DNA of 64,000 nucleotides from the NCBI GenBank assembly GCA_902702965.1, contig CACRXP010000001.1, forward strand, positions 2,140,084 to 2,204,083, read 5' to 3'. This DNA comes from Spirometra erinaceieuropaei (Eukaryota > Platyhelminthes > Cestoda > Diphyllobothriidea > Diphyllobothriidae). Shown here piece by piece: positions 22,785-34,965 of this stretch. The notes under the pieces are model-generated. The model had not been told where the DNA came from. It ran no database searches and saw nothing but the letters and a program-made list of their open reading frames with translations. Both the position numbers and the translations under genes were made by a program. Within the stretch, counting starts at the first letter, position 1, and each line of letters starts with the position of its first letter.

Positions 22785-23080
22785 GATCAGGGTGCGACAA
22801 GCTTTATTGGGCTGCGTACCCTTGAAAAATACCGCACATGGGGGGGGGGGAGGTGTGGTGCCAAGCCTGGGCGCAGCCTTGCGCCAACCCAAGCACTTGC
22901 TCCCGATCCCTTTTCCGACCTTAATGTCTCTGTATTGAAAATCGGGCCCAGAAGTTGAAGGGAAGGGAGGGTGCAATAGGTGCGTCACAAGTCCTCGTCC
23001 CTGCTTCCACCATACTGTGGGGCAAACGGTGGACAGTGTCGGTAGCGACGGTTGAACTGCCGTTTGGCTCGGATTTCAGT
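22785..23080 (-). repeat. GC-rich dispersed repeat, copy A3
   Basis: It shares the block actgtggggcaaacggtgga and the flanking cctgcttcca with copy A1 near 7000, followed by a cgacggttgaactg block. A run of about twelve G at 22840-22851 interrupts it. Orientation of the whole copy is uncertain because parts are rearranged. Confidence 0.45.
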
Positions 23081-25455
23081 CACGGATAGACCGCTTAAGT
23101 CTGTATATTGAGTCAGGCATCTCAAGAGGGCTTTCTAAAGGTCAAAGCATGCCTAGAGGGAGAATTCCGGGCTATGGAACCAAAAAAGGGAATGGTACAA
23201 CTGTGAACGCCAGCGTCGAGGACATCCGAAAAAAGGCAGGGAGAAGAGGGCATAAGAGATAAATCTAAAACGAAGACAATGGATCAGAAAAGATAAGTTG
23301 GAAGCGTGTGGGGAAGACAAAAAGGCGCATGATTTTTGAAAGTACGTTTACGCACATACCTCAACGAAAAAATGTTAAGAACACATAACAAATGCATTTT
23401 CGGGTTTTAAAAATAAAAATCTCGAAATTTTGTCCCGCCGGCGTGTCCCACAAAACATTTTTTGGCTATATTTGCAAACTTACACCAAGGACGGACAGGC
23501 AGCAGCATTAAGGACTTGGACGCAGCCAGTGAAGTAAAACAAATGCGTCCTTCAGAAAAGGAAGAGAGGCATGGATTTTTAACTCTATTATTTTTGTCGC
23601 TTACGTCCTTATCTTTTATCGAGAGACAGTGTGAAGCATTATTCGACTCACTATTGGCCGACGATAAAACTAAGGCCACCTTGCTACTCCCCAGAGGCTC
23701 GAGTTTCAGATTTGCCGGAGGTTAGGCCATATCAGGGGCCAAACTGTTTCACTATCCTCTCTACACAAAAATGAACAACTGGAAACCAAACTGTGTACAA
23801 AACCGCCCTTAATATAGTCTTCTGTTTGAGGCTGATTGACTGATGACAAAATAAACATCTTTGAGACGGCAGTAAGGTAACTACACTGCGGAATAAGGGG
23901 GCCGACTCCAAGAAAAGGCCTGCCCAAGTTTTGTTGAAAAAATCAAAACATAATAAGTAGAGCTAAAAAGAGGTGTTCAAACAACAGCAATCCCTAACCA
24001 TTAAGCAAAAGCGCGATCTTATCTGGCTGCACACGATAGAAAACCTTATGCATTATAGCACACTTAAATTGGGACAAATTTAAATCTTTTCTCCATTCGT
24101 TTTTTGTTCAAAGCGATACGGCACCTTTGGACAGATAAGCGCGCTCACTGTACAGTACCTGGAGTAATTACACATAAATAAATAAATATCGCATTATTTT
24201 TCCTAAAGTATTAGCCTTCCTCCTCTGCTTTTGTCATCAGGCTGGAACTAAGTTTTCAGAAAGCCCTTAATAGCGTGTAAATAGCCGGCATAACGCTGCG
24301 CGTTATATGAGGAGATTGCCAATAATAAATCTAGGAAGCTTCTATCTGAAGAAATTTTTGGATCGCGCGCAGTGTATTTATTCCGTTATACGTTGAACGC
24401 GTTTGAATGCCCATGCTATATCATAATTACTAGGATCGATTACTTTGAAAGGCTGTATACCTGAGTAAAGTGTATAAACTGGTGGTGTGGGAAGGACGAG
24501 TAGATACCGAGAATTTCGCAGTGAGATTTCCTTCACTAGAAATCTCACTTCTTATGGTGCAATATCACCACACAGTCGCCTTCACATTCAGTTCACTTTA
24601 CTGAGAAGAAGTAGATGTGAGTTTTCGAGCTTCCCCTTTCAACGTAAATCGGATATGCATAGAGGAGACTTGATGCAGCGGAAAGTCACATATGCAGCAC
24701 GAAAATGCCGATATGAGACGCCGGGAAATGTTGACTTCTCATTGTGAATATCTTTATTATATTCCTTGGTCGAGCTGTACTTTTTCTGACTTCGAACGGT
24801 GAATTATGAGCATACTGGGGTATATGAAAAGTCTTTATGTAAAAAGTCCCTAAGTGAGATTGACCCGATTTTCACGCAAGACGACATTAGTGGTGACAGA
24901 ATATTAACTGTTGCAGGACCCATCTCGTCTGTTCCTGTGAATGTAAGTGATGGGAATTTTCTTGGGCCAAGGGACGATATAAATACGACACAAAATCTAC
25001 CGCTGTCTCCATTATGTCTTCAATGCCTCAAATGAATGTGAGGAGAGCTGCTCATGGGTTAGGGGGAGGGAAGGAAACCTCACATTAGGAGTCTGGGCAC
25101 GAAATCAAACCTGTTGAGGTCCATCAGAACAGGCAATCGACAGGAAAAATCGACCCAAGCAAATAAGCTTCACATCACCCGCATCCTCATAGAGAAACCC
25201 TGTAGAAAGACGAAATAAGGCCAACAGCGACGGTAAAATGAATAAAGATGCACTAGGCTTATCCCAAAAGGCGCACTTAGATTAATGTAATTGTCTCAGA
25301 GTCTCTCACTACCTTTCATGGTCAATTAAAGTAAGTACTACTGATAGACGTGAACAAGAGTTCCGAAAGCATTTCGGATCGGAAAATGGTAAGGATAAGA
25401 CTAGAACACTGCCACCGCGACGTCTTCAAGCGATGTTGCGGAGCCAATAACACAT
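23081..25455. other. no recognisable feature
   Basis: About 2.4 kb of AT-richer DNA. Overlapping open frames on both strands at 23407-23725 show no known motif. A perfect 10-bp stem (gtgagatttc/gaaatctcac, 24520-24548) is the only structure noted. Confidence 0.35.
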
Positions 25456-25459
25456 CAAA

Positions 25460-26790
25460 TTGATCCTGTTCAAAAAACCCAATTCCCGGAACACGCAGGT
25501 GAGGGTAGATTTGTCTAAGCTTGATTGGAGTTCATTGTTTACGGGCAGTCCCAACGGAGACTGGGCCTTATTCAAGAATGTCCTTCTGTATCTCACCAAC
25601 GACCATCGCCCACTGACCAGTACTCGACAGAATAAATGGCCTAAGGGGTAAGTAGCAGCCTAAATAAAGAAATTAAGAAGGAACATAAATTGTGGACAAA
25701 ATGCTGCGTCACTGGGCAAGTCGAATATTTCAGCCATAACGAAACACAGACAGATAAATTAAGCAGTGTGATTATTGAAACGCGTCAGGAATTCGGGAAG
25801 AATTCTGCAAAAAATAACGCAGAATCCGAAATTGCTCTACAGTTACCTCGGAAGAAGTGCAAAAAACAGCTATAAAATCACCTAATAAAGACTACCGATG
25901 ACGCTTAAATTGCTGATGACATGGATAACATTGGGTATTTTTTACCTTTTTCAAATTGGTCTACACAAACCAAGCAAAGCTCCTTCCTTCTCCCACAGAT
26001 AACCTGCTGACTCCAAGCATCAGCAATTTACACCCTTCAGAATATCTTATCCCAAGAGAATTGGATATATTGAACGAATGAGTCTTCAGGACCAAACGAA
26101 ATCCCACCCAAAGTCCTCAAGGTCTTGCCGGTGGGTTTCTGTACCTCTTTCGACGCACTTCTAAACTTCCTTTTTCACTCAAACACTTCCTGTGGACTGG
26201 AAGCTGGCGCATATAACTCCCCTATACAAATGCGGTAACGGGGCGTCGACAACCAATTACAGGCCCATGGGCTTGACATGCATTCCCAGCAAAGTTACGG
26301 ACAGCCATGAAGAAATAATTGGATCCATTGCTAGAAGTCCAAAGCTTGCTACAAAACTGTCAACACGAGTTTCGGAAAGAGAGAACTTGCACAATAAATT
26401 TGTTGAAATCTCTCCATAGCTATACGCAGAGATAAGCACTCGGCTCAAATCGCTTTCATTGACTTCCAAAAGGCCTTCGGCACTTTACCACACCATAGAA
26501 TCTTATGCAAACTAGAAGGAAAAATGATAAGAGGCAACTTCCTCAAACGTATCGAAAACCTCCTCGTGGGTCGGCACCAGGTTGTGTGCATCGGCCAAGA
26601 AAAGTGAGATCCTGCTTTGATCGATATTGGGGTTCCTCAGGATTCGATTCTGGGACCTACCTTCTTCCTAATAGACATGGGCGACTGTTAAAGATACTAG
26701 GACCACGGAGCAGCAATACTTACTGACGACATAAAAATCTGGAGTGTAATCTGTGGCTCTACTAACACAGATCAACCTAACTGGTCTTAG
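25460..26790 (+). pseudogene. CR1/jockey-like LINE, linker plus RT (inverted-pair copy 1)
   Basis: The linker between endonuclease and RT is visible as LSKLDWSSLFTGSPNGDWAL, then LYLTNDHRPLTSTRQNKW, and KLWTKCCVTGQVEYFSHNE. RT follows with VDWKLAHITPLYKCGNGAST, NYRPMGLTCIPSKV, and later FLKRIENLLVGRHQVVCIG in another frame. The motif C region reads LTDDIKIWSV, a degraded (F/Y)ADD box. Stops and frameshifts occur. Bases 25579-26549 appear identical to the reverse complement of 33941-34911. Confidence 0.85.
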
Positions 26791-27050
26791 GCAAAACTAC
26801 TCCTTTCTATGTGTTTTCGACTGAGGCATTTCAACAAGCAGGGTTTTTTCAGCAGGACTGCCCACCTGCGAAAGAATCGAACGCCTCGAGTATCCCAGAA
26901 TCGAGGACACTACGGGCTAAGCGAAGACAGAACTTGGCAAGCTACATTGAGCAGTTAGCGAAATGACATCCTACTTCCCCCTGCATCAGGTCGATTAGAA
27001 TGACTGGACAGATATCCCAGTATCTCTGCCGGGATTGTAAACGGATCTCG
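26791..27050. other. junction between two LINE copies
   Basis: A 260-bp stretch between the RT of one LINE and the endonuclease of the next. No clear boundary, poly(A) tail or target-site duplication was identified. Confidence 0.35.
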
Positions 27051-27051
27051 C

Positions 27052-28513
27052 ATGAACTCCAAGCCCACATTAATATATACCAACACGCAAATTGTACTTC
27101 CAGAAATGAACGAACTCCGAACCCATGTATTTGGCCCTTTTCCAGACATTATCTCAGTAACGGACACTTGGTTGTCGGAACAGGTTGATAAGATCGAGTC
27201 AAACTTCCCGGATTTCAGCTGTCCTGCAGAGGTAGAGAAAGCAGAATGGTTTGTGCCTTTGAGAAAAAACTTCTAAGCTGACTGGCAGTTTGGAAGCACT
27301 ATGGCTGACCATAAGTACAACGGGTTTTCAGAGTCTCGATATCTCAACGGTGTTTCGTTCCCCAAGAAATAATCCCGAAGCTGGGGCCCAACTGCAAGAG
27401 GAGTTTACGTTATTTTCTACGCGACTGAATACTCTTATCGTAACTGACTTTAATACACGTCACATCGACTGGAACTCGGCCTCCACCGACTGTTCCGAAG
27501 CTGCATTCGATCAGCGGCTTCTGCTTATTGCTGGTAATCTACCCCGCACCCAACGCGTCATATTTCCCATGACAGTCCGTGAGGGTCATCAGATGAACTG
27601 CTTAGACCTTGTGCTCACTATGCCACGCGACAACATCGACGCTGTGAATCGCCTCCCCCATTTGGCCAGAGTGACCATCGAGTTCTCATCTGGGCGTACA
27701 CTTTATTCTCTCTGCCTGCACAATCGCTTGCTTCCAGGCCCAATAGTTGGCGCAGCAACAGGGCGTCCACACCCTCCGGCGATATTAAAGAGGTTTGGTG
27801 TCAGTTGAAACAAATATTCGACAACATCATCTCCAACCACTGCCTAATCAAGTGAAGAAGACTATTGAACAGACACCGGTGGTTGACTCCATCCTCGAAG
27901 AGGTAAGTTAACAAGAAGTGGAAACTATGGAGTAGATCCCCGCTGATCGGACGCCTAAATCCCTCAACAGTTTCAAATTGCATGGAAACCGGGTTAAAAT
28001 TCTCCTCACCAGAGATCGGCAAGTCTTCGAGAAGGATCTTTTCGACGGCGCCATCGTTGATCCCAAAGTCCTTTAAAGTTATGTCGGGCAGATTACGTGG
28101 AACAAAGATCCTATCCCACTGTTGCGAACGGCCAGGCCGTTGAAGGAGCTAGTCCCAAAACGCGCAAGCCGTTTACGTTGCCCTTCCAAGAGCCACTTGC
28201 CGCTGGGGTGCCTACCCCTCGACTGGAATCAGCTTCGACCATTCCGCATTTTAAGGGTAGAAGTCGAGAGTCCGCGAATAACTACAGGCCGGTAAGCCCT
28301 ACCTCCATCTGTTGCAAAATCACGGAGAAAGCAGTAAAGAAAGCGTTAATGCAATTTATTGAACAGAACATTCTCCTCCCCGATGTCGTACGTGGCTTTC
28401 GCAGCGGATATGTCATGTTTTAGGAATCTGCTATTTTCGCTTGAACCCTGAATCAGAGCACTCGACCATGGCATTGTGGTGCACGCCGTCTACATCAGTT
28501 CTAAAATGACCTC
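27052..28513 (+). pseudogene. CR1/jockey-like LINE, endonuclease and RT N-terminus (5' part, interrupted)
   Basis: The endonuclease is visible as MNELRTHVFGPFPDIISVTD with TWLSEQV, then a 172-codon frame (27290-27808) with VFRSPRNNPEAG, IVTDFNTRHIDWNSAS (like GDFN...IDW), and MNCLDLVLTMPRD (like LDLVLT). RT begins near 28230 with HFKGRSRESANNYRPVSPTS and ICCKITEKAVKKALMQFIEQ, then VVRGFRSG. Near 28475-28500 the motif A region reads VHAVYISSKM where family members have AVYIDFKKAFD. The reading then breaks at a Gypsy-type LTR and resumes at 30439. Confidence 0.85.
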
Positions 28514-28703
28514 TGCTTGGGGGCCAGAATATCTTTTATTTACCTACCTTTATTCTTGAACTTACTGTTTGTTTAACTGAATAGAAGGATCTCGACGGAT
28601 TGTCAGGTCGTCAAACATTTGATTATCAATTCTTTCATAACTCTGGTCTTATCCTGATATCCATAGTCTGGGATTGCCATTTGTGTTCTTTGCGCTCGCA
28701 ACA
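28514..28703 (+). repeat. 5' LTR of a Gypsy-type element
   Basis: About 190 bp starting TGCTTGG and ending CGCAACA. It is a direct repeat of 30224-30438: ttcttgaacttact, ggattgtcaggtcgt, tcctgatatccatagtctg, ttgcgctcgcaacag. The 3' copy has an extra gcgacacaacgcgacgca-type segment. Start inferred from TG and from the end of the CR1 reading frame. Confidence 0.7.
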
Positions 28704-30223
28704 GTATTGACCCCTTTGACGTTAACGATTACGCCTTTAATCTGTTGACGTATATTTGCTACTTGCTTATCGTCCGTTTTCCCTGCCTTTTTCTACCATC
28801 ATGCGATCTACGGGTTCCAACGAGACCACTACTTCTCTCAGTGGACTTGTTTCGTTCCTCCTATACCTCTGGCAACATGCGCTAGAGCCTTATTTCTTCG
28901 CATTGAGCAACATTTCACTCTGCAAAGATAACAAGAGAAACCGACAACTATTATATGTTGGTCGAGGCCCTTCCTCGTGCCTCTCTTTCCCAAGTTCAAA
29001 TGTCTTTGCGAGATCTTCCGACTGATGCTCCCTACACGAAGCTTAAGGCTGAACTCCTTCGCCTGACCCCAGTCCCAGATCGGCTGCGTTATCATGCACT
29101 CGTAAAAGAAGAGGTCTTAGGTTATCGTAAGTCGTCAGTACTTCTGCGTCGTATGCGCCCTCTTGTTGGGAACATGGTTTTCGTCGACAAGTTCCTTAAA
29201 GCGATGTTCGTAGAACGTTTCCGACATCAGTGCAAATAGTTTTGGACTCGGGCTCAGATGATCTAGATATAGCAAAGCCAACGAAAATGGCCGATCGTAT
29301 GATGGAGTTTGGGCGTTTGTCATCCACGACGATTGCTTAAGTTCCCCAGCCTGTCACTGTGTTCAGCTCTGATCTTGCTGAACTAAAGACGCAGATTGCC
29401 AAGTTGTCGGCGACTGTTGCGCTTTGCAGCTGCGCTTAACCACCGGTCCATCTCGATATTCCTTTAGCCGTAACCGTCGTCGTTCCCGATCTCTCCCCAA
29501 GACTACAAACCCACGCTGGTAACATGTAGAGTTTGGCGATGAGTCACGCTACTATGTCCCACCCTGCTTTTTCAAGTCCACGCAGGAGAGTAAATGTGAC
29601 TGAGCTCTCTGGCAACTCTACCGGTCGCAGCTTTTACGTCAGGGATATCATGAGTGGCAGACGTTTTAAGTGGATATCGGCGCTCCAGCTGGTTCTATCC
29701 TTCTTACGTTAGCAGACCGACGTTGTCCCAACCATGGCCTTTTACTTCAAGCCGTAAACTCATCCCCAATGACGACCTATGGATCTCGATCGCTCTCCCT
29801 GGATATTTGTGGTGGCCGATGTTCCCGCCGCCATCCTTGATGCTGATTTTTTGGCCGCTTTCGACCTTCTGGTGGATTGCAGGCAACTTCTCCCCCATGA
29901 TCGAGCAGTTACCCTTGTCGTCAAAGGATTTCATGCATCCTCAGCTTCTAACCCTCTATTAGTTCTTGATCCAAACCCTGACTGCTCATTCTGTAGACTT
30001 TAAGCATCGCCGGCATCTCCCAACCTGCACCGACACCATTCTACCACTGACCAGTTTCCTCGCAGGTTCTCAGTGCGCCTTTGAACTTAAACCAGCAGAA
30101 CTCACGTCACTCGCAGTGGTCGTCACGTGCACTTTCCTGGTCGGTTGGTCACTCATCTCTTTTAAACTTATACGCACGCTTCAGCGTCGTTTCCGCCACC
30201 CTGCGGCCTTGGAGGAGGTAGTG
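28704..30223 (+). pseudogene. Gypsy-type gag and protease remains
   Basis: Gag is read in 28955-29239 as PTDAPYTKLKAELLRLTPVP with ALVKEEVLGYRKSSVLLRRM, matching the P...Y..LK..L..R......L..LL..EELGDRKPSQLLRRM pattern of Gypsy gag. It continues in another frame (VLDSGSDDLDIAKPTKMADR). A protease follows: VDIGAPAGSILLTLADRRCP (VDTGA with Thr changed to Ile), LLLQAVNSSPMTTYGSRSLS, then FVVADVPAAILDADFLAAFD and LLVDCRQ. There is no RT, RNase H or integrase before the 3' LTR, so the element is internally deleted as well as frameshifted. Confidence 0.85.
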
Positions 30224-30438
30224 TGCTCAGAAACCGGACTATCTCGTCTTTGTCTACCTCATTCTTGAACTTACTCCTTGTCGAACTGAATGGAAGGAAC
30301 GCGACACAACGCGACGCACTGGGCATCTGTTGGATTGTCAGGTCGTTTGACATTTGATTATTAATTTCTATATTACTCCTGTCTCATCCTGATATCCATA
30401 GTCTGGGATTGGCATTCGTGTCCATTGCGCTCGCAACA
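30224..30438 (+). repeat. 3' LTR of the Gypsy-type element
   Basis: A direct repeat of 28514-28703 with matching ends (TG...CAACA). After it the host sequence reads gcctccgac; before the 5' LTR it reads gacctc. A 5-bp (g/a)cctc target-site duplication is possible. Confidence 0.7.
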
Positions 30439-30675
30439 GGCCTCCGACGACATCCCCTGCAGAAACCACGAAGCGTAGGATTTCGTGGAAATTCCCTTGT
30501 ATGGATCCAATGCTTTTTGCCTGGACGGCCCCAAAGAGTGCAAATCGGATCAGAACAGTCCTCGGAGGTAACCGTGTTCACTGGCGTTGTACAGGACTCA
30601 GTTTTAGGCCTCGCATAATCTTTTTCATTAAATGACTGCGTCAGTGGCCCAGGGATTTTTATACTCGGGTTGAGA
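30439..30675 (+). pseudogene. CR1/jockey-like LINE, RT continuation after the Gypsy insertion
   Basis: The reading resumes as ASDDIPC, in place of AFDSVPH, then RSVGFRGNSLVWIQCFLPGR, PQRVQIG, and VTVFTGVVQDSVLGLA (like SGVPQGSVLGP). These are the RT residues that directly follow the motif A region broken off at about 28510. It shows frame changes and then fades. Confidence 0.8.
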
Positions 30676-31077
30676 CGCCTATGGGGGGGAAAGCTTTTTC
30701 AGTAACAGAGTGGTTGCAGCGAGGAACGCCCCCCTAGTGATATTGATTCATCAAAGGGAAAAATCGACATACATCCAACTTTCCAATTACCAGCCACATA
30801 TGCACTCACATCATCAATTGCCTGACTTAAGTGTGACTGCAGTACATGCAAAAACTGAGTAGCTGTTTCCGTTTATTGTTTTTTTGTCTAGCAGACAACT
30901 GTTTGCTTTTCGCCTGTATTTATTTGCACATCCATAGTCTATCTCCCAACTTTCCACTTATCGGTGCTATTTTCGGACGATTTATAACCAATAGGAATTT
31001 CATATGCGTTTACCCATATTTCTCTTAATAAATCTAACTTGGAGCTGGCTAATATTAAGTTATTGACAAATGCGAAG

Positions 31078-31116
31078 AGGTGAGTCCCAGTAAGAAGTCG
31101 GAAACTGGGGACTCAG
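31078..31116 (+). other. short imperfect hairpin
   Basis: tgagtcccagt and actggggactca flank a 12-base loop and pair almost perfectly with one bulged base. No flanking U-tract or gene makes a terminator assignment sensible. Confidence 0.35.
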
Positions 31117-31194
31117 TCGCCAAAAAAGCTTTATTCGACTAAATTTTCAGACTCGAATTCATTTTCGCAGACGGAATCATATAAAGGTAATGGT

Positions 31195-31840
31195 TTGCAC
31201 AATTGCCTTGATCAAGCTGTTTCGCGAACCTCCCAGTGTCAAGGATTCAAGTATCCTTCTCTACTAGCCCTATTTTACGCGGAGAAGGTAAGGATAAGTT
31301 GCCACCCCAGACCACTTCAATGCGCATCTATTCCTTCACTTGCTCCTGTGGAGCAGGTTCTATTGGTCGCACGAGTCGGCGCTTATCCAAGAGACTACGG
31401 GAACACCTACCGACATGACAGGGAAAAGGCGAAACTTGGAGCATAAGCAGCGCCATTCTCGCGCATGTTGTCGACTCCGGACATCATGTAGACCCAAATG
31501 AAGCGTTTCTTGTCATCTATAATGTCCCATCAAACTACCCTAAACCGCTGAAATAGCGCCTGTTAGCAACAGCAGAGGCGGCCGCCATCAGGTTGCGAAA
31601 ACCAATCTTATGCCCACAGGAGAACCGCTTTCAGGCACCGCGCCTACGGTGGTCGAAGGTCGACTAACGCTACAACTCTCCAGCGCCCTTTCGCTCTAAC
31701 CCAGCTCCTGACACTGACTGCTATTAACACCACCTCCCTCCCACACATTCCCCCACCCAGTCTGTGTATAAAGGCGAACTTTAATCGATTTATACTATCA
31801 CTGACGTGTTTTTACTTCTACCCCCTTTCCACATAATTGT
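31195..31840 (+). pseudogene. Penelope-like element, GIY-YIG endonuclease tail
   Basis: In frame from 31236: DKLPPQTTSMRIYSFTCSCG, then AGSIGRTSRRLSKRLREHLP. This is the C-terminal GIY-YIG domain of Penelope-like elements (normally VY...CSCG..YIGRT.R.L..R..EH), with the YIG Tyr replaced by Ser. Downstream, in shifted frames, come SAILAHVVDSGHHVDPNEAF and VIYNVPSNYPKPL. The RT part is missing, so it is 5'-truncated. Confidence 0.75.
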
Positions 31841-33110
31841 ACTAGCCCGAAGAGAATTTATCGAAAGCTACGTGTGCTCTTCACCTCGTCTTCTAATTGC
31901 TGTGGCATTTATGAGATGTAGTTGCTGTTACACTGCGTGCCTTTCTAAGTTGGCGGTTTCCGCTTTCACCGCAGATCACTGCACACAATAGCATAATTTC
32001 GTAGTCGTCGCGGCTGGGTAGCTAATTGTCAATATCCCACCACGAGCGTGGGCTATTGGGCAATTTGTTTCACTAACGGCGGCGCGTCAAAACATCTGCG
32101 ACGAATTTTGGGCAGTGGCATAGCAACTGAATTCTATAAAACCGGACAGTGATTGTGCAAGGCGTTAAACTGATCGGACTCTGTCTCCGCGGATGAATTA
32201 GACTGAGGATCGGAGACGCCAGGGGAACAACTCTTGAAATGTTCGCTCTCTGATTCTTTAATTGAGGACAATCTCCACAAGAGGATTAACCTGCAACGGA
32301 GCAAATCGTTTACTGCGGTCAGCAGAAAAAATCTTCCTAAACTGTAACTGTCCATAAAGGCAGTGGTAAACTGTCATCACATTCTGTCCACTCAGTCAAA
32401 CGAATTTTAACAACGAGAAATTGATAAAATTTTGTTGTTGCTTTCTGCGTAGAACAGGAAACGGTGACGTGCTGCTGAATAGCGCGGCATTTTCTTCCGG
32501 GAAAATTGAACTGTTTCAAACAGAAAATCTAATCTATGGACGGCTGTCAGTCGCGGAAGCAGTGGCATTCAAGGGTGGAAAGTGCGAAGTGTACAAATGC
32601 GTTTCAAACTTGGTTCACATACGTAATATGGGCCTATGATACTCATATGAAAAAACCCCAAATTCTATTGTGCCGCAGCACGTATTTTTCCCCGTATTTG
32701 TGGGGAGCAATGCAGGCTGATCTGGACTATAATTTTGCCAAGGATGGGAAATACATGCTGCAGTGCGAAAAGTGACATTACCTAACACACAAAACTGCCT
32801 GTTCGGAATACTGTTGACGGAGAAGTTCCGTGTTTGCCGCTTGGTTCTGACGTCCGCCATCAAAGATATTCACCAAAACAAAATATGCACTTCAACCTAC
32901 AGAGTTCAGGCCATCGCCTAAGCTATCAGTATTCAAATCGAAATTACTTAAGCATCTTAAACCGGAAGGCATAAGGTTGCTTTTGACCGTTTCATTCCCG
33001 AAGACTCAAGTTCTGAACTTTGCAAAGGGTTCTCCTGGGATTTAATGGTAGATTCCCGCATCTTTCGTATAGAATTTCCGCACTAGCACCTCGAGGGCTT
33101 ACTAATGAAT
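31841..33110. other. no recognisable feature
   Basis: About 1.3 kb with only short, motif-free open frames (32421-32863 on both strands). No supported gene. Confidence 0.35.
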
Positions 33111-33114
33111 TGTG

Positions 33115-33690
33115 CGAACCATTATCTATCATATTTAAAAAATCATTCGCAGAAGGAATGTCCTCCAGATTACAGAGTCGTTCTCGGTGACTCTAATTCA
33201 GAATGGGCAATAGTTGAAAGCGATGTCAAATAGGGTTCTGTTTTAGGCCTATCACTCTTCCTAATTTATGTGAACTACTAAACAAACGAACTCGGTTGCA
33301 AAACTCTTATGTTCTCGGATAATATAAAAAACGAAGTGAAGTAAAGGGCGTTAATGACGTAAAGAAGTTGCAATTGAACATCCACAAACTGAGTGTTTGG
33401 TCAAATAAATGGCTTTCAAAGTTCAATGCGTCCACATGCGTGGTTCCACACCTAAACGCCGACAGAAATGCCTCTCCAAACCATCAGTACTATATGAACA
33501 GGACGCCATTAGAAACTTAAGAAAGACAGAGAAATCTGGACGTATAAGCAAACCGAGACACCTTTGGGCTCCCAAGTTTCGTAAAGCTGCATCATCGGGA
33601 AAGTTGTTTCTTGTGTTGAAGAATTTGTTTGGGCTGCATATGCGAAATATGGTACACTTACAGACTTTCAACCGACTGATCCTACTATTT
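33115..33690 (+). pseudogene. CR1/jockey-like LINE, RT C-terminus
   Basis: In shifting frames: GSVLGLSLFLIYVNY, NELGCKTLMFSDNIKNEVK (a broken FADDIKIWSEVK box), VNDVKKLQLNIHKLSVWSNK, WLSKFNAS, and KAASSGKLFLVLKNLFG. These are the post-motif B through thumb regions of CR1-type RT. It abuts tail-to-tail with the minus-strand copy starting at 33690. Confidence 0.8.
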
Positions 33691-34965
33691 GATCACTTTT
33701 CCAACCGATGTAGGTTGGTCGGCGTTGGTAGTGCCACGGATTACACTCCAGATTTTTATGTCATCGGCAAATATTGCTGCTCCGCGGTCCCAATGCCATT
33801 TGCAATCATCCATGTATACTAGGAAGAAGGAAGGTCTCAGTACCGAACCCTGAGGAACACAAATATCGATCAAAGTAGAATCTAATTTTTCTTGGCCGAT
33901 GCACACAACCTGGTGCCGACCCACGAGGAGGTTTTCGATTCGTTTGAGGAAGTTGCCTCTTATCATTTTTCCTTCTAGTTTGCATAAGATTCTATGGTGT
34001 GGTAAAGTGCCGAAGGCCTTTTGGAAGTCAATGAAAGCGATTTGAGCCGAGTGCTTATCTCTGCGTATAGCTATGGAGAGATTTCAACAAATTTATTGTG
34101 CAAGTTCTCTCTTTCCGAAACTCGTGTTGACAGTTTTGTAGCAAGCTTTGGACTTCTAGCAATGGATCCAATTATTTCTTCATGGCTGTCCGTAACTTTG
34201 CTGGGAATGCATGTCAAGCCCATGGGCCTGTAATTGGTTGTCGACGCCCCGTTACCGCATTTGTATAGGGGAGTTATATGCGCCAGCTTCCAGTCCACAG
34301 GAAGTGTTTGAGTGAAAAAGGAAGTTTAGAAGTGCGTCGAAAGAGGTACAGAAACCCACCGGCAAGACCTTGAGGACTTTGGGTGGGATTTCGTTTGGTC
34401 CTGAAGACTCATTCGTTCAATATATCCAATTCTCTTGGGATAAGATATTCTGAAGGGTGTAAATTGCTGATGCTTGGAGTCAGCAGGTTATCTGTGGGAG
34501 AAGGAAGGAGCTTTGCTTGGTTTGTGTAGACCAATTTGAAAAAGGTAAAAAATACCCAATGTTATCCATGTCATCAGCAATTTAAGCGTCATCGGTAGTC
34601 TTTATTAGGTGATTTTATAGCTGTTTTTTGCACTTCTTCCGAGGTAACTGTAGAGCAATTTCGGATTCTGCGTTATTTTTTGCAGAATTCTTCCCGAATT
34701 CCTGACGCGTTTCAATAATCACACTGCTTAATTTATCTGTCTGTGTTTCGTTATGGCTGAAATATTCGACTTGCCCAGTGACGCAGCATTTTGTCCACAA
34801 TTTATGTTCCTTCTTAATTTCTTTATTTAGGCTGCTACTTACCCCTTAGGCCATTTATTCTGTCGAGTACTGGTCAGTGGGCGATGGTCGTTGGTGAGAT
34901 ACAGAAGGACAGTCTTGAATAACGCCCAATCTCCGTTGGGACTGCCCGTAAACAATGAATTCCGA
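33690..34965 (-). pseudogene. CR1/jockey-like LINE, linker plus RT (inverted-pair copy 2)
   Basis: This is the reverse-complement partner of 25525-26790. Motif C is better preserved here: AAIFADDIKIWSVIRGTTNA (FADD). Motif B reads VPQGSVLRPSFFLVYMDDCK. The upstream frames (34071-34298 and 34615-34800) are residue-identical to those of copy 1. The plus-strand 70-codon frame at 34021 is its shadow. Outside 33941-34911 the two copies diverge quickly. Confidence 0.87.
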
